Below are positions 42,956 to 54,212 of a DNA stretch of 64,000 nt, piece after piece. Both the position numbers and the translations under genes were made by a program. The stretch is taken from contig NZ_JACVQA010000006.1 in assembly GCF_018881595.1 (NCBI RefSeq), positions 186,001 through 250,000 on the forward strand. The letters are read 5' to 3'. The notes beneath the pieces are model-generated. The model ran no database searches, had not been told where the DNA came from, and worked only from the letters and a program-made list of their open reading frames with translations. Source of the DNA: Polynucleobacter sp. UK-Gri1-W3. GTDB lineage: Bacteria > Pseudomonadota > Gammaproteobacteria > Burkholderiales > Burkholderiaceae. Each line of letters starts with the position of its first letter. Within the stretch, counting starts at the first letter, position 1.

Positions 42956-45670
42956 ATGGAACAAGCCGCTAAAGAAACACTACCAATATCCCTCGAAGAC
43001 GAAATGCGGCGGTCCTATTTGGACTACGCAATGAGCGTCATAGTCGGCAGAGCCCTGCCAGACGTACGTGACGGCCTCAAACCGGTTCACCGCCGGGTCT
43101 TATTCGCTATGTATGAATTAAACAACGATTGGAACCGAGCTTACAAAAAATCTGCCCGTATAGTTGGCGATGTAATCGGTAAATACCACCCGCACGGTGA
43201 TTCTGCGGTGTATGACACGATCGTTCGGATGGCTCAGGACTTCTCTCTGCGCTATATGCTGGTTGACGGACAGGGTAACTTTGGCTCCGTAGACGGCGAT
43301 AACGCTGCTGCGATGCGATATACCGAGATCCGCCTTCGCAAGATCGCACATGAGCTTTTGGCCGATTTGGACAAAGAAACAGTCGATTTTGGGCCAAATT
43401 ACGACGGTAGCGAGAAAGAACCCCTGATTCTGCCTGCCAAAGTGCCTAATTTGCTCATAAATGGCAGTTCTGGCATTGCTGTAGGTATGGCGACCAATAT
43501 CCCTCCCCATAACCTGGACGAGGTGGTTACAGCCTGTTTACACGTGTTGCACAACCCAGAATGCACGATTGATGAGCTCATCGAGATCATTCCAGCCCCG
43601 GATTTCCCGACCGCCGGCATTATTTATGGCGTTCAAGGAGTCCGTGAGGGCTATCGCACTGGCCGTGGTCGCGTGGTCATGCGTGCGAAGACTCACTTTG
43701 AAGATTTGGATAAGGGCGCACGTCAAGCCATCATCGTTGACGAGTTGCCATACCAAGTGAACAAAAAGAACTTGCTCGAGCGTATCGCTGAGTTGGTGAA
43801 TGAGAAAAAAGTAGAAGGCATTTCTGATTTGCGTGATGAATCAGATAAATCCGGTATGCGCGTTGTGATTGAACTTAAGCGCGGTGAAGTGCCTGAAGTT
43901 GTTCTCAATAATTTGTATAAGAGCACTCAACTACAAGATAACTTCGGTATGAACATGGTGGCGTTGGTAGATAACCAGCCACGCCTGTTGAACTTGAAGC
44001 AAATGCTTGAGTACTTCTTGCAACATCGTCGTGAAGTAGTTACCCGTCGCACGATTTTTGAATTGCGCAAAGCTCGTGATCGTGGTCACGTTTTAGAGGG
44101 TTTAGCTGTTGCGTTAGCAAACATTGATGAGTTTATTGCGATTATTAAAGCCGCAGCGAACCCAGTTATTGCGAAGCAAGAGTTGATGGGTAAAGCTTGG
44201 GATTCATCGATGGTCCGTGAGATGTTAGCGCGCGCTGAGACTAATACGCCAGGAGGCCGTAACGCCTATCGCCCAGAAGGATTGCTACCTGAGTACGGCA
44301 TGCAAACTACTGGTTTGTATCGCCTCTCTGATAGTCAAGCGCAAGAAATTTTACAAATGCGTTTGCAGCGCTTGACTGGTCTTGAGCAAGATAAGATTGT
44401 TAACGAATACAAAGAAGTGATGTCTGAGATTTCAGACTTGCTTGATTTGTTAGCAAAGCCAGAGCGCGTAACTCAAGTGATCGAATCTGAGTTGAAAGAA
44501 GTTCAAGCGGAGTTTGGTATTGCTGGTGGTGATACAGGTCGTCGCTCATTCATTGAAATGAATGCAACAGAACTCTTCACAGAAGATTTAATTACACCGC
44601 AAGATATGGTGGTGACTCTTTCTAATACTGGTTACATGAAGAGTCAGCCGCTGAGCGAATACCGCGCACAAAAACGTGGTGGACGTGGCAAACAAGCTGC
44701 AGCTACTAAGAATGAAGATTGGATTGACACACTCTTCGTTGCGAACACGCATGACATCATTTTGTGCTTCTCCGATCGCGGTCGCATGTATTGGCTCAAA
44801 GTTTGGGAAGTTCCACAGGGAAGTCGTACCTCGCGTGGCAAGCCAATCGTCAATATGTTCCCGCTAATTGAGGGTGAGAAGATCACTGTGATTCTTCCGA
44901 TTAAGGGCTATCAAGACGATCATTACGTATTTATGGCTACTAGCCTGGGTACTGTGAAGAAGACTCGCTTGTCTGACTTCTCTAATCCACGTAAGGCCGG
45001 AATTATTGCTGTTGACCTTAATGAAAATGACTTCTTGGTTGGCGCAGCGATTACTGATGGCCAGCATGATGTGATGTTGTTCTCAGATGCTGGTAAGGCA
45101 GTGCGCTTTGACGAGAACGATGTTCGTCCAATGGGTCGTACGGCTCGTGGTGTACGCGGTATGAATTTAGCTGAAGGTCATCAAGTGATTGCCATGTTGG
45201 TTGCGCCTGCAGAAGCTGCAGAAGGCGCCGAGGCAGCTGTGGTTGATGCAAATGGAGTTGCTATTCCAAGTAGCGTATTGACTGCGACAGAGAATGGATA
45301 CGGTAAACGCACGCCTATCGCTGAATACACTCGTCATGGTCGTGGCACTAAGGGCATGATTGCGATTCAGACTTCGGAGCGTAATGGCAAAGTGGTTGCT
45401 GCTGCTCTGGTGTCGCCAGAAGATCAAATCATGTTGATTACTACCGGCGGTATTTTGGTACGTACTCGTGTTTCTGAAATTCGTGAAATGGGCCGCGCTA
45501 CTCAAGGCGTTACTCTGATTAACGTTGATGAAGGTACACGCCTGTCTGGCCTGCAGCGTATTGCTGAGAGTGATTCCGATGACGAAGGTGATGTTGATGA
45601 TGCAGAAGAAGGTGATGTCACTGCTGATCCAACAGCGGACTCTAATTCTGATACGGCAGGTGACGCGTAA
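42956..45670 (+). CDS. gyrA: DNA gyrase subunit A
   Basis: The 904-residue protein has the GyrA start, the active tyrosine Y122 in [10 protein letters not shown], and a quinolone-determining region reading HGDSAVYDT with S83 and D87, the sensitive form. The GyrA-box reads QKRGGRGK, a slight variant of QRRGGKG. The C-terminal domain contains an Ala/Glu-rich insertion ([10 protein letters not shown]) and ends in a long acidic tail. It introduces negative supercoils with GyrB. It heads the run of genes to cmk. Confidence 0.97.
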   Translation: MEQAAKETLPISLEDEMRRSYLDYAMSVIVGRALPDVRDGLKPVHRRVLFAMYELNNDWNRAYKKSARIVGDVIGKYHPHGDSAVYDTIVRMAQDFSLRYMLVDGQGNFGSVDGDNAAAMRYTEIRLRKIAHELLADLDKETVDFGPNYDGSEKEPLILPAKVPNLLINGSSGIAVGMATNIPPHNLDEVVTACLHVLHNPECTIDELIEIIPAPDFPTAGIIYGVQGVREGYRTGRGRVVMRAKTHFEDLDKGARQAIIVDELPYQVNKKNLLERIAELVNEKKVEGISDLRDESDKSGMRVVIELKRGEVPEVVLNNLYKSTQLQDNFGMNMVALVDNQPRLLNLKQMLEYFLQHRREVVTRRTIFELRKARDRGHVLEGLAVALANIDEFIAIIKAAANPVIAKQELMGKAWDSSMVREMLARAETNTPGGRNAYRPEGLLPEYGMQTTGLYRLSDSQAQEILQMRLQRLTGLEQDKIVNEYKEVMSEISDLLDLLAKPERVTQVIESELKEVQAEFGIAGGDTGRRSFIEMNATELFTEDLITPQDMVVTLSNTGYMKSQPLSEYRAQKRGGRGKQAAATKNEDWIDTLFVANTHDIILCFSDRGRMYWLKVWEVPQGSRTSRGKPIVNMFPLIEGEKITVILPIKGYQDDHYVFMATSLGTVKKTRLSDFSNPRKAGIIAVDLNENDFLVGAAITDGQHDVMLFSDAGKAVRFDENDVRPMGRTARGVRGMNLAEGHQVIAMLVAPAEAAEGAEAAVVDANGVAIPSSVLTATENGYGKRTPIAEYTRHGRGTKGMIAIQTSERNGKVVAAALVSPEDQIMLITTGGILVRTRVSEIREMGRATQGVTLINVDEGTRLSGLQRIAESDSDDEGDVDDAEEGDVTADPTADSNSDTAGDA

Positions 45671-45697
45671 AGCGTCGCCATACGAGTAACTAACATC

Positions 45698-46795
45698 ATG
45701 ACTTTTGACCGCCGCATTTTTAATTTCGCAGCGGGGCCTGCTACTTTGCCTGAAGAGGTATTGAAGCAGGCTGCCGATGAAATGCTCAATTGGCGTGGGC
45801 TCGGTACGAGCGTGATGGAGATCAGTCACCGTAGTAAAGAGTTCATGCAAGTGTATGAAGAGGTGGTGCAAGATTTGCGCACCCTCATGAATATTCCTGA
45901 TGGCTACGAGATTTTGCTCTTGCAAGGCGGTGGTCTTGGACAAAATGCAGCTATCCCAATGAACCTGATGCCTTTGGCTAAGAATGGACCAAAGGCGGAT
46001 TACATTGTTACTGGCGTCTGGTCAGAAAAATCTTATAAAGAAGCGCAGAAGTACGGAATTGCAAATTTAGTTGCTTCATCTGCTGCAGAAAAATTCAACA
46101 CGATTCCTTCAAGAGATGCATGGAAGCTATCGAGTGATGCTGCTTATGTTCTTTACTGCGCTAATGAAACCATCGGTGGCGTGGAATTTCCAGATGTACC
46201 TGATGTTGGTAGTACTCCACTGGTTGCTGATATTTCTAGCAACATCCTTTCTAAAGAAATGGATGTCAGTAAGTGCGCCGTTTGGTTTGGTGGTGCGCAG
46301 AAAAATATCGGTCCTTCTGGCGTGACGATTTTGATTGTGCGTAAGGACCTCATTGGCCACAGCATGGGTATTACCCCAACGATTTGGGATTGGGCTGTGC
46401 AGTCAAATACTCAATCCATGATTAATACGCCCCCAACATTCTCGATCTACATGGCTGGCCTAGGCTTTAAATGGCTGCTTAAGCAGGGCGGCGTCAAAGC
46501 TATTGAAAAGCGCAATCAAGAAAAAGCAGATTTGCTCTACAACTTCTTAGATCAAAGCGGTTTGTATGAGAATCGCGTCACCAAAGAATATCGTTCACGT
46601 ATGAACGTGACTTTCTTCTTAAAAGATGAGAACCTAAATGCAGCGTTTTTGGCGCAATCAAACGCAGCTGGTTTGGTTGCTTTGCGTGGTCATAAAGCTG
46701 CAGGCGGTATGCGTGCGAGCATCTATAACGCTATGCCCATTGAAGGCGTAAAAGCCTTGATTGAATTTATGCGCGACTTTGAAAGGCGGGCTTAA
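45698..46795 (+). CDS. serC: Phosphoserine aminotransferase
   Basis: This 365-residue class V aminotransferase starts NFAAGPATLPEEVLKQAADEM and has the PLP lysine in FGGAQKNIGPSG. It forms 3-phosphoserine in serine synthesis and also serves in vitamin B6 synthesis. Its stop TAA overlaps by one base with the ATG of pheA. Confidence 0.96.
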   Translation: MTFDRRIFNFAAGPATLPEEVLKQAADEMLNWRGLGTSVMEISHRSKEFMQVYEEVVQDLRTLMNIPDGYEILLLQGGGLGQNAAIPMNLMPLAKNGPKADYIVTGVWSEKSYKEAQKYGIANLVASSAAEKFNTIPSRDAWKLSSDAAYVLYCANETIGGVEFPDVPDVGSTPLVADISSNILSKEMDVSKCAVWFGGAQKNIGPSGVTILIVRKDLIGHSMGITPTIWDWAVQSNTQSMINTPPTFSIYMAGLGFKWLLKQGGVKAIEKRNQEKADLLYNFLDQSGLYENRVTKEYRSRMNVTFFLKDENLNAAFLAQSNAAGLVALRGHKAAGGMRASIYNAMPIEGVKALIEFMRDFERRA

Positions 46796-47874
46796 TGAGT
46801 ACTGAAGAACAGCGCTTAGCTCCCTTGCGGGAAAAAATTGACGCATTGGATGCGCAAATTTTAGATTTACTCACTCAGCGTGCAAAAGCAGCGCAAGAAG
46901 TGGGTCATGTTAAAGGTGGCTTTGCCTCACCTGTGTTCCGTCCTGAGCGAGAGCGTCAGGTGATTGCATGTTTGCAAGATATCAACGCTGGTCCATTGCT
47001 TCCGGATGGTATTGCCGCAATTTGGCGTGAAGTGATGTCGGCGTGTAGGGCGCTAGAGGCTCGCCAAACGATTGCTTATCTTGGTCCAGTAGGAACATTT
47101 TCTGAGCAAGCAGCACAAACCTATTTCGGTCACTCAATTGCCGGCTTACCTTGCGCAAGTTTGGATGAGGTGTTTAAGGCGGTTGAGAAGGGCGCGGCTC
47201 AATTTGGTGTAGTGCCTGTAGAAAACTCAAGTGAAGGCGCTATTTCTCGCACATTGGATTTATTGCTCGACTCCTCTATGCGTATTAGCGGTGAGGTAGT
47301 GCTACCAATTCGCCATCATTTATTGACTAAAAGTGGCAGCTTAGATGGTGTAACTACAGTTTGTGCTCATGCTCAAGCATTGGCACAGTGTCAACAATGG
47401 TTAAGCGTACATGCTCCGCAATTAAAGCGTCAGGCAGTCAGCAGTAATGCAGAGGCCGCTCGTATGGCGGCGAGTGATCCTACTTTGGCCGCTATCGCTG
47501 GTGATCCAGCGCAAGAAGCGTATGGTTTGCAGGTAGTGGCTGCGCAGATTCAGGATGACCCTCATAACCGCACACGCTTTGTTGTAGTTGGTAACTATGC
47601 ATGCCAGTCAACCGGAAAAGATCAAACTTCTCTAGTCCTCTCGGTTGATAACCAGCCGGGCGCTGTACATCGCTTGTTAGCTCCTTTGGCAAAGCATGGC
47701 GTTTCGATGAACCGCTTTGAGTCCCGCCCAGCTCGCAAGGGCACTTGGGAATATCACTTCTACATTGATATTGCTGGCCATTCAGATGATGACAAGGTAG
47801 TGAAAGCGCTTGATGAGCTCAAGGGGGTTGCCGCTTTTTATAAGAACCTGGGCTCCTATCCGCATTCGGCTTAA
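46795..47874 (+). CDS. pheA: Bifunctional chorismate mutase/prephenate dehydratase
   Basis: The 359-residue protein has an AroQ chorismate mutase domain (about 1-85), a prephenate dehydratase domain (YLGPVGTFSEQAA to HNRTRFVVVG) and a C-terminal ACT domain with the ESRP motif for phenylalanine inhibition. It makes phenylpyruvate. It overlaps serC by one base, which couples them. Confidence 0.95.
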   Translation: MSTEEQRLAPLREKIDALDAQILDLLTQRAKAAQEVGHVKGGFASPVFRPERERQVIACLQDINAGPLLPDGIAAIWREVMSACRALEARQTIAYLGPVGTFSEQAAQTYFGHSIAGLPCASLDEVFKAVEKGAAQFGVVPVENSSEGAISRTLDLLLDSSMRISGEVVLPIRHHLLTKSGSLDGVTTVCAHAQALAQCQQWLSVHAPQLKRQAVSSNAEAARMAASDPTLAAIAGDPAQEAYGLQVVAAQIQDDPHNRTRFVVVGNYACQSTGKDQTSLVLSVDNQPGAVHRLLAPLAKHGVSMNRFESRPARKGTWEYHFYIDIAGHSDDDKVVKALDELKGVAAFYKNLGSYPHSA

Positions 47875-47922
47875 TCAAGTTAAAAGTTATCCTCAAACTT
47901 AATAAAACATTAACTAAACCAA

Positions 47923-49053
47923 ATGACTTCTAAGATTGGTCTAAAACACATTCACGCGATTGCCCCTTATGTTGGCGGGCGACCTATTAGTGAGGTTGCA
48001 CGTGAATATGGTTTGGATGAAAGCAAGATTGTGAAGCTGGCTTCCAATGAAAACCCATTGGGTATGCCTAAGTCTGCGCAAGATGCGATGCTGAAAGCGG
48101 CGAGTGATTTAGGTCGCTACCCCGATTCCAATGGTTTTGAATTAAAGAATGTATTAGCCAGTCGTTTAGGTGTGCCAACGGATTGGATTACCTTGGGTAA
48201 TGGCAGTAACGATATTTTGGAATTGGCTGCACGCGCAGTAGCGCAGGCGGGCGATGAAGTTATTTTCTCTAAACATGCATTTGCTGTTTATCCGCTGGCT
48301 ACGCAGGCTGTTGGCGCTAAAGCAATTGAAGTTGCTGCTACGGATATCTATGGCCATGATTTACCGGCCATGTTGGCGGCAATTAAAGCCTCTGGCGATA
48401 AAGCCAAGCTGGTGTTCGTAGCTAACCCCAATAATCCTACTGGTAGTTATTTAACGGCCAAGGAAATTGAAGATTTCTTGGTGGCGGTTCCTTCTAATGT
48501 GGTGGTGGTGCTTGATGAGGCTTATAACGAGTACCTGACTTCTGAGCAGCGCTACGATGCAATTGCCTGGGTAAAGCGTTTCCCGAACATGATCTTGTCA
48601 AGGAGCTTTTCCAAGGCCTATGGCTTGGCAGGCTTGCGCATTGGTTATGGCGTAGCCCAGCCTCACCTTACCGATCTCTTAAATCGTATTCGTCAGCCAT
48701 TCAATGTCAATAGTCTGGCTCAGGCTGCAGCGATTGCAGCCTTTCAAGATACAGAATTCTTGCAGCAAGGTTTTGAGCTCAATCGCGCAGGCTATGCCCA
48801 GCTTACTAAAGCCTTTGACGCATTAGGTTTGCGCTATCTGCCATCCGCAGGTAACTTTGTTCTTGTCAAAGTTGGTGATGACGACCAAGCTGGCGCACGT
48901 ATGAATTTGGAATTACTCAAGCGCGGCATTATTGTTCGTCCTGTGGGTAATTATGGCTTGCCACAGTGGCTACGTATTTCAATTGGTCTGCCAGAAGAGA
49001 ATGCGGCATTCATTGCGGCCCTAAAAGAAATAAGTTCAGAAATACTTTCCTAA
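47923..49053 (+). CDS. hisC: Histidinol-phosphate/aromatic aminotransferase
   Basis: This 376-residue class I aminotransferase has the PLP lysine in SRSFSKAYGLAGLRIGYG and the phosphate-binding motif ANPNNPTG. In this position, between pheA and tyrA, HisC2-type enzymes usually transaminate both histidinol phosphate and aromatic keto acids. The stop overlaps the tyrA ATG. Confidence 0.92.
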   Translation: MTSKIGLKHIHAIAPYVGGRPISEVAREYGLDESKIVKLASNENPLGMPKSAQDAMLKAASDLGRYPDSNGFELKNVLASRLGVPTDWITLGNGSNDILELAARAVAQAGDEVIFSKHAFAVYPLATQAVGAKAIEVAATDIYGHDLPAMLAAIKASGDKAKLVFVANPNNPTGSYLTAKEIEDFLVAVPSNVVVVLDEAYNEYLTSEQRYDAIAWVKRFPNMILSRSFSKAYGLAGLRIGYGVAQPHLTDLLNRIRQPFNVNSLAQAAAIAAFQDTEFLQQGFELNRAGYAQLTKAFDALGLRYLPSAGNFVLVKVGDDDQAGARMNLELLKRGIIVRPVGNYGLPQWLRISIGLPEENAAFIAALKEISSEILS

Positions 49054-49934
49054 TGAGCATCATTAACCCATCAAGTAACTACGGCACTGTCACTATCGTA
49101 GGTGTTGGCTTGATTGGCGCCTCCTTAGGTTTAGCGCTCAAGCAGGCCGGTGTAGTAACCAAAGTTCTAGGCGTGGGTCGCAGTAAAGAAAATTTGGATC
49201 AAGCTCTAAAGATGGGTGCGATTGATGATGTAGTAGATTTGGATGAGGCTGCCAAGCAATCCGATGTGATAGTGCTGTGTGTGCCAGTCGCACAAATGCG
49301 TACTGCATTTGAAGTGATTGAGCCTCATCTGGAGCCTCGCACCATGATTACTGATGCGGGTAGCACTAAAGGGGATGTCATCCTAGCTGCTAAAGAGGTA
49401 TTGGGTAAGAAAGCATGCCAGTTTGTTCCTGCCCATCCGATTGCAGGTGGCGCTCAGCATGGAGCAAGCGCTGCTAAGGCTGATTTATTTCAAGGCAAGC
49501 AAACCATTATTTGCCCATTACAAGAGAACTCTCCGCAGGACACTGATTTAATCACTGGCTTTTGGGAAAGTGTTGGCTCTGAGGTGAAAAAGATTGGTGT
49601 TGTGCAGCATGACGCAATTTACGCAGCTGTTTCACACCTCCCGCATCTCTTATCCTATGCCTTAATGGCCAGCGTTGTGAACTCTGAAGATGCTGATCAA
49701 AAATTAAGTCACGTAGGCGCCGGCTTTAAGGATTTCACGCGCATAGCTGCTTCTAGTCCTGAAATGTGGCGCGATATTTGCTTGGGCAATCGCACTGCTA
49801 TTTTGAAAGAGTTAGATCAGTACCTATTAATCGTCAATCACATGCGCAAACTCATAGCTGAAAATGATGCCGCTGGATTGGAGAAGTTATTTAATAAGGC
49901 CAGCAAGGCGCGTCAAGATCTGGATGTGCTTTGA
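49053..49934 (+). CDS. tyrA: Prephenate dehydrogenase
   Basis: The 293-residue protein starts at the ATG overlapping the hisC stop (TAATG). It has the NAD motif [18 protein letters not shown] and HPIAGG, plus the helical dimer domain with [10 protein letters not shown]. It oxidises prephenate toward tyrosine. No ACT domain is present. It overlaps aroA by one base. Confidence 0.94.
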   Translation: MSIINPSSNYGTVTIVGVGLIGASLGLALKQAGVVTKVLGVGRSKENLDQALKMGAIDDVVDLDEAAKQSDVIVLCVPVAQMRTAFEVIEPHLEPRTMITDAGSTKGDVILAAKEVLGKKACQFVPAHPIAGGAQHGASAAKADLFQGKQTIICPLQENSPQDTDLITGFWESVGSEVKKIGVVQHDAIYAAVSHLPHLLSYALMASVVNSEDADQKLSHVGAGFKDFTRIAASSPEMWRDICLGNRTAILKELDQYLLIVNHMRKLIAENDAAGLEKLFNKASKARQDLDVL

Positions 49935-51262
49935 TGAGTGGTTTGCCAGACATTACGATTGGGCCGTTTAAGCAAGCGCAAGGCGAGATTGTGTTGCCGG
50001 GATCGAAAAGCATCTCTAATCGTGCACTGTTGCTTGCAGCTCTTTCTTCCGGCACAACTACTCTCAAGAACTTGTTGGATGCTGACGATACCCAAGTAAT
50101 GCGTAATGCTTTGCGTCAGTTAGGCTTATCTGTCACAGATAAGGCTGACAAGGTTTGTGTCGTCGAGGGTTGCGGTGGCAAATTTCCCGTGCAGAATGCA
50201 GACCTCTTTATGGGTAATGCTGGTACTGCAATTCGTCCTCTTGCTGCAGCATTAGCCATGCAAGGCGGCAACTATCGTTTGTCTGGCGTAGCGCGCATGC
50301 ACGAAAGGCCGATTCGCGATTTAGTCGATGGATTGCGTCAAGTGGGCGCGAAGATTGAATACGAGTTACAAGAAGGTTATCCTCCAATCAAAATCATAGC
50401 GGCAGATATTCAGATTAAAGATGTCGTTAAAGTGCGTGGCGATGTATCGAGTCAGTTCTTGACTGCATTGCTGATGGCTTTACCGCTAGTGGCAAATGAG
50501 CCTGTTCGTATTGAAGTGATTGATGAGCTCATCTCTCGTCCTTACATTGATATCACTCTGAAATTGATGGCACGTTTTGGTGTCACAGTTGCATGTCCTG
50601 ATGCGCAATCATTCATCATTCCTGCAAAAACATCAGGCGCTGTATACAAAAGTCCTGGCGAGCTATCTGTAGAGGGAGATGCATCTTCAGCCTCTTACTT
50701 CTTAGCGCTCGGTGCTATTGGTGGCGGCCCTGTGAAAGTATTGGGTGTTGGTAAAGACAGCATACAAGGTGATGTGGCGTTCGCAGACGCACTTGCGCTA
50801 ATGGGTGCAAAGATTAATGCCGGTGAAGATTGGATTGAAGTATCTGGCGTGAAGAATGCCAACGGCAAACTCAATGGGATCACAATTGATTGCACTGAAA
50901 TTCCGGATGCGGCGATGACACTGGCCGTTGCTGCATTATTCGCAGAGGGCCCAACGCGCTTGAATAGTATTGCTAGCTGGCGAGTGAAAGAAACTGATCG
51001 TATTGCTGCAATGGCTAAAGAGTTAAAAAAGGTTGGCGCGATCGTTGAAGAGGGCGTTGATTACATTGTTGTACAAGCGCCCACTTCTCAAAGTGATTGG
51101 AAGTCACCGACTGAAGGTATTGATACTTACGATGACCATCGTATGGCGATGTGCTTCTCACTCGCTGCATTTGGTCCAAATGCACTCAAGATCAATGATC
51201 CTAATTGTGTGGCAAAAACTTTCCCTACCTATTTCGCGGAATTTGCGAAAGTAGTCAGTTAA
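49934..51262 (+). CDS. aroA: 5-enolpyruvylshikimate-3-phosphate synthase
   Basis: This 442-residue protein has [17 protein letters not shown] near the start and [10 protein letters not shown] around residue 96, matching the class I, glyphosate-sensitive EPSP synthases. It makes the shikimate-pathway intermediate before chorismate. The ATG at 49934 overlaps the tyrA TGA. Confidence 0.96.
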   Translation: MSGLPDITIGPFKQAQGEIVLPGSKSISNRALLLAALSSGTTTLKNLLDADDTQVMRNALRQLGLSVTDKADKVCVVEGCGGKFPVQNADLFMGNAGTAIRPLAAALAMQGGNYRLSGVARMHERPIRDLVDGLRQVGAKIEYELQEGYPPIKIIAADIQIKDVVKVRGDVSSQFLTALLMALPLVANEPVRIEVIDELISRPYIDITLKLMARFGVTVACPDAQSFIIPAKTSGAVYKSPGELSVEGDASSASYFLALGAIGGGPVKVLGVGKDSIQGDVAFADALALMGAKINAGEDWIEVSGVKNANGKLNGITIDCTEIPDAAMTLAVAALFAEGPTRLNSIASWRVKETDRIAAMAKELKKVGAIVEEGVDYIVVQAPTSQSDWKSPTEGIDTYDDHRMAMCFSLAAFGPNALKINDPNCVAKTFPTYFAEFAKVVS

Positions 51263-51276
51263 CTCCATTACTACTA

Positions 51277-51939
51277 ATGAACCTGCCACCAGTCATTGCA
51301 ATTGACGGACCAACTGCTTCAGGCAAAGGGACGGTTGCTTCACTTGTTGCTGAAAAGTTGGGATTCCATTACTTGGATAGTGGCGCCCTCTATCGTTTGG
51401 TTGCTCTAGCAAGCGAAAAACAGGGAATTGATGTCAAAAACGGCCCAGAATTGGGCCTTTTAGTTCCTAAATTATTGATTTCATTCAAAAATGGGCAAAT
51501 TTTTCTGAATGGCGAGGACGTCTCCGAGGCTATTCGCAAGGAAAATATCGGTTTAAGAGCCTCTGCTCTAGCGGTTCACCCCGAAGTAAGAGCGAACTTA
51601 GTGGGCCTGCAGCGTAGTTTTCGGCAATCCCCAGGCCTGGTGGCTGATGGCAGGGACATGGCCAGCGTCATATTCCCGGATGCTGTTTTGAAGGTTTTCT
51701 TGACGGCAACAGCCGCCGCCAGAGCTGAACGTCGCTATAAGCAATTGATAGCTAAGGGAATTTCTGCTAAACTTGAGGACTTGCTGCAAGATTTGCAGGA
51801 GCGCGATGCCAGAGACAGTAGTCGATGTACCGCACCCTTGTTAGTTGCAGATGGTGCAAAAGTGCTTGAAACATCAGATTTGTCGATAGATCAAGCAGTT
51901 AAGATAGTTTTGGATTGGTATCAATCTGCGATTGCTTAG
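51277..51939 (+). CDS. cmk: Cytidylate kinase
   Basis: The 220-residue kinase has the P-loop [11 protein letters not shown] and the CMP-binding [12 protein letters not shown]. It phosphorylates CMP and dCMP. I take the ATG at 51277, 15 bp after aroA, since it begins just ahead of the P-loop. The order aroA-cmk-rpsA is widely conserved. Confidence 0.95.
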   Translation: MNLPPVIAIDGPTASGKGTVASLVAEKLGFHYLDSGALYRLVALASEKQGIDVKNGPELGLLVPKLLISFKNGQIFLNGEDVSEAIRKENIGLRASALAVHPEVRANLVGLQRSFRQSPGLVADGRDMASVIFPDAVLKVFLTATAAARAERRYKQLIAKGISAKLEDLLQDLQERDARDSSRCTAPLLVADGAKVLETSDLSIDQAVKIVLDWYQSAIA

Positions 51940-51982
51940 TTTTGTAAGTTTTAGGTAGTTGGTTGTAAGCAGTAGTTTTGGT

Positions 51983-52039
51983 GTCTTAAGAAACTCCACA
52001 ACGCGACTTTTCATTAGCGTGTTTCTTGAAGACTTTTTT
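51983..52039 (+). terminator. Long hairpin with T-run between cmk and rpsA
   Basis: GTCTTAAGAAAC (51983-51994) pairs with GTTTCTTGAAGAC (52021-52033, one bulged G), and AACGC pairs with GCGT inside it. TTTTTT follows at 52034-52039. It can terminate the upstream operon or attenuate readthrough into rpsA. Confidence 0.7.
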
Positions 52040-52047
52040 AACCTAAC

Positions 52048-52066
52048 CCGTCAGGCCTTCTGGCGG
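52048..52066 (+). promoter_or_regulatory. rpsA leader hairpin without Shine-Dalgarno
   Basis: CCGTCAG (52048-52054) pairs with CTGGCGG (52060-52066) around GCCTT, 16 nt before the rpsA ATG. The segment before the ATG has no clear purine-rich ribosome site. In other proteobacteria rpsA mRNA is started and autoregulated through leader hairpins; the same is likely here. Confidence 0.5.
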
Positions 52067-52082
52067 CACAAAGTGAATACAC

Positions 52083-53756
52083 ATGTCTGAATCATTTGCA
52101 GAATTATTTGAAGAATCATTAACCCGATCGAATATGAAGACCGGCCAAGTTATTTCGGCTGAAGTTCTTCGCATCGACCATAACTTCGTCGTTGTTAACG
52201 CTGGCTTGAAGTCTGAAGCGTTTATTCCTGTTGAAGAATTCCATAACGACGCTGGCGAGATTGAAGTAGCTCCTGGCGATTTCGTTTCTGTTGCTATTGA
52301 CGCTCTTGAGAACGGCTATGGCGACACAATCCTTTCCCGTGACAAAGCTAAGCGCTTGGCTTCATGGATGAACTTGGAAAAAGCTCTCGAGCAAGCTGAG
52401 ATCGTTACCGGTACTGTTACTGGTAAGGTTAAAGGCGGCTTGACTGTAATGGTTAACGGTATCCGCGCATTCTTGCCTGGATCACTCGTTGATACACGTC
52501 CAATCAAAGACACCAGCCCTTACGAAGGTAAGACGATGGAGTTCAAGGTTATCAAGCTTGACCGTAAACGTAACAACGTAGTGTTGTCACGTCGCGCTGT
52601 TGTTGAAGCTAGCCAAGGTGAAGAGCGTGCTAAGTTGATGTCTAACCTTAAAGAGGGCGCAGTGGTTACTGGCCTCGTTAAGAACATCACTGATTACGGC
52701 GCATTCGTTGACCTCGGTGGTATCGATGGCCTCTTGCACATCACTGACTTGGCATGGCGTCGCGTGCGTCACCCAAGCGAGATGTTGACTGTTGGTCAAG
52801 AAGTTACCGCTAAGATTTTGAAGTTCGATCAAGAGAAGAACCGTGTTTCACTCGGCGTGAAGCAATTAGGTGATGATCCTTGGGTTGGTATCGCTCGTCG
52901 TTACCCACCGAACACCCGTTTATTCGGCAAAGTAACCAACTTGACTGACTACGGCGCATTCGTTGAAATCGAATCTGGTATCGAAGGTTTGGTACACGTT
53001 TCTGAAATGGACTGGACTAACAAGAACGTTGCTCCAAGCAAAGCTACTGCATTGGGAACTGAAGTTGAAGTAATGGTTCTGGATATTGATGAAGACAAGC
53101 GTCGTATTAGCTTGGGCATCAAGCAGTGCAAAGCAAATCCATGGGAAGAGTTCTCACGTGCACAGCAAAAAGGCGACAAATTGACTGGCGCAATCAAGTC
53201 TATTACTGACTTCGGTGTGTTTATTGGCTTGCCTGGCGGTATCGACGGTTTAGTTCATCTCTCAGACCTCTCATGGAATGAGCCAGGCGAAGAAGCTGTT
53301 AAGAAATACAAAAAAGGTGATGAAGTTGAAGCCACTGTATTGGCAATTGATGTTGAGAAAGAGCGTATCTCTCTCGGTATTAAGCAATTGTCTGGCGACC
53401 CATTCAACAACTACACATCTGTCAGCGACAAGGGTAGCCTCGTTACTGGTACTGTGAAAGCTGTTGACGCTAAGGGTGCAACTATTCACTTGGCTGATGA
53501 AGTTGAAGCTTACTTACGTGCTTCTGAGATCTCAACAGATCGCGTTGAAGATGCACGCAATGTATTGAAAGAAGGCGACAGCGTTACTGCAATGATCATT
53601 AATATTGATCGTAAGTCACGCGTTATCAATCTTTCAATCAAAGCAAAAGACAGCTCTGATCAACAAGATGCAATGAGCAAGCTCCAAGGTGATGCGCAGT
53701 CTGGCACTACCAATTTGGGCGCTTTGTTAAAAGCAAAATTGGATAATCAAGGCTAA
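52083..53756 (+). CDS. rpsA: 30S ribosomal protein S1
   Basis: The 557-residue protein consists of six S1 domains, the repeats being easy to see ([65 protein letters not shown]). It brings mRNA to the ribosome. It is followed by a strong terminator and ihfB. Confidence 0.98.
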   Translation: MSESFAELFEESLTRSNMKTGQVISAEVLRIDHNFVVVNAGLKSEAFIPVEEFHNDAGEIEVAPGDFVSVAIDALENGYGDTILSRDKAKRLASWMNLEKALEQAEIVTGTVTGKVKGGLTVMVNGIRAFLPGSLVDTRPIKDTSPYEGKTMEFKVIKLDRKRNNVVLSRRAVVEASQGEERAKLMSNLKEGAVVTGLVKNITDYGAFVDLGGIDGLLHITDLAWRRVRHPSEMLTVGQEVTAKILKFDQEKNRVSLGVKQLGDDPWVGIARRYPPNTRLFGKVTNLTDYGAFVEIESGIEGLVHVSEMDWTNKNVAPSKATALGTEVEVMVLDIDEDKRRISLGIKQCKANPWEEFSRAQQKGDKLTGAIKSITDFGVFIGLPGGIDGLVHLSDLSWNEPGEEAVKKYKKGDEVEATVLAIDVEKERISLGIKQLSGDPFNNYTSVSDKGSLVTGTVKAVDAKGATIHLADEVEAYLRASEISTDRVEDARNVLKEGDSVTAMIINIDRKSRVINLSIKAKDSSDQQDAMSKLQGDAQSGTTNLGALLKAKLDNQG

Positions 53757-53761
53757 TCAAT

Positions 53762-53797
53762 ATCGCCGCTTTCCATTAGGAGGGCGGCGATTTTTTA
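53762..53797 (+). terminator. Terminator after rpsA
   Basis: ATCGCCGC (53762-53769) pairs with GCGGCGAT (53784-53791) and runs into TTTTTTT. Confidence 0.88.
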
Positions 53798-53807
53798 TTG
53801 ATAGATC

Positions 53808-54152
53808 ATGACAGATCAAGAGCAACAAGCAATTACCCGCTCCGAACTAGTAGAGAGTCTCGCGGAACAGTTTCCGCAGCTTTTGCCTAGGGACGTGGAG
53901 TTAGCGGTAAAAACTTTGCTGGACACAATGACTCATGCTTTGGCTGAGGGTAAGCGTATTGAACTGCGCGGTGTGGGAAGTTTTGTACTTCACCATCGTC
54001 CTGCGCGTACAGGTCGCAATCCAAAGTCTGGCGAGAAAGTATTGATTCCAGAAAAGCGCGTGCCACACTTTAAGCCTGGCAAAGAGTTGCGTGAGCGAGT
54101 AGATTACAAGCCTTTGAAGCAGGCGGGCCCCAAAGAGGGTTCTGGTGCCTAA
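53808..54152 (+). CDS. ihfB: Integration host factor subunit beta
   Basis: This 114-residue DNA-bending protein has the IHF/HU fold with [27 protein letters not shown], the arm carrying the proline that intercalates into DNA. A C-terminal extension ([13 protein letters not shown]) beyond the usual 95 residues is common in this order. The rpsA-ihfB order is conserved. IHF also assists tyrosine recombinases such as the one in this window. Confidence 0.94.
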   Translation: MTDQEQQAITRSELVESLAEQFPQLLPRDVELAVKTLLDTMTHALAEGKRIELRGVGSFVLHHRPARTGRNPKSGEKVLIPEKRVPHFKPGKELRERVDYKPLKQAGPKEGSGA

Positions 54153-54171
54153 GATTCAGGCTCAACCTCAG

Positions 54172-54194
54172 TGGTCCATTCGGGCCATTTTTTT
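54172..54194 (+). terminator. Terminator after ihfB
   Basis: TGGTCC (54172-54177) pairs with GGGCCA (54182-54187), one G-T pair, followed by a run of seven T. Confidence 0.75.
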
Positions 54195-54212
54195 ATTTAA
54201 ATTCTGCACGCC

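Noticed and set aside
43199..43220. Possible quinolone-resistance change in GyrA
   Set aside because: The region reads HGDSAVYDT with S83 and D87, the sensitive form.
45167..45943. Long minus-strand frame opposite gyrA and serC (258 codons)
   Set aside because: It is antisense to two clearly conserved genes and its translation shows no family pattern; codon structure of gyrA explains it.
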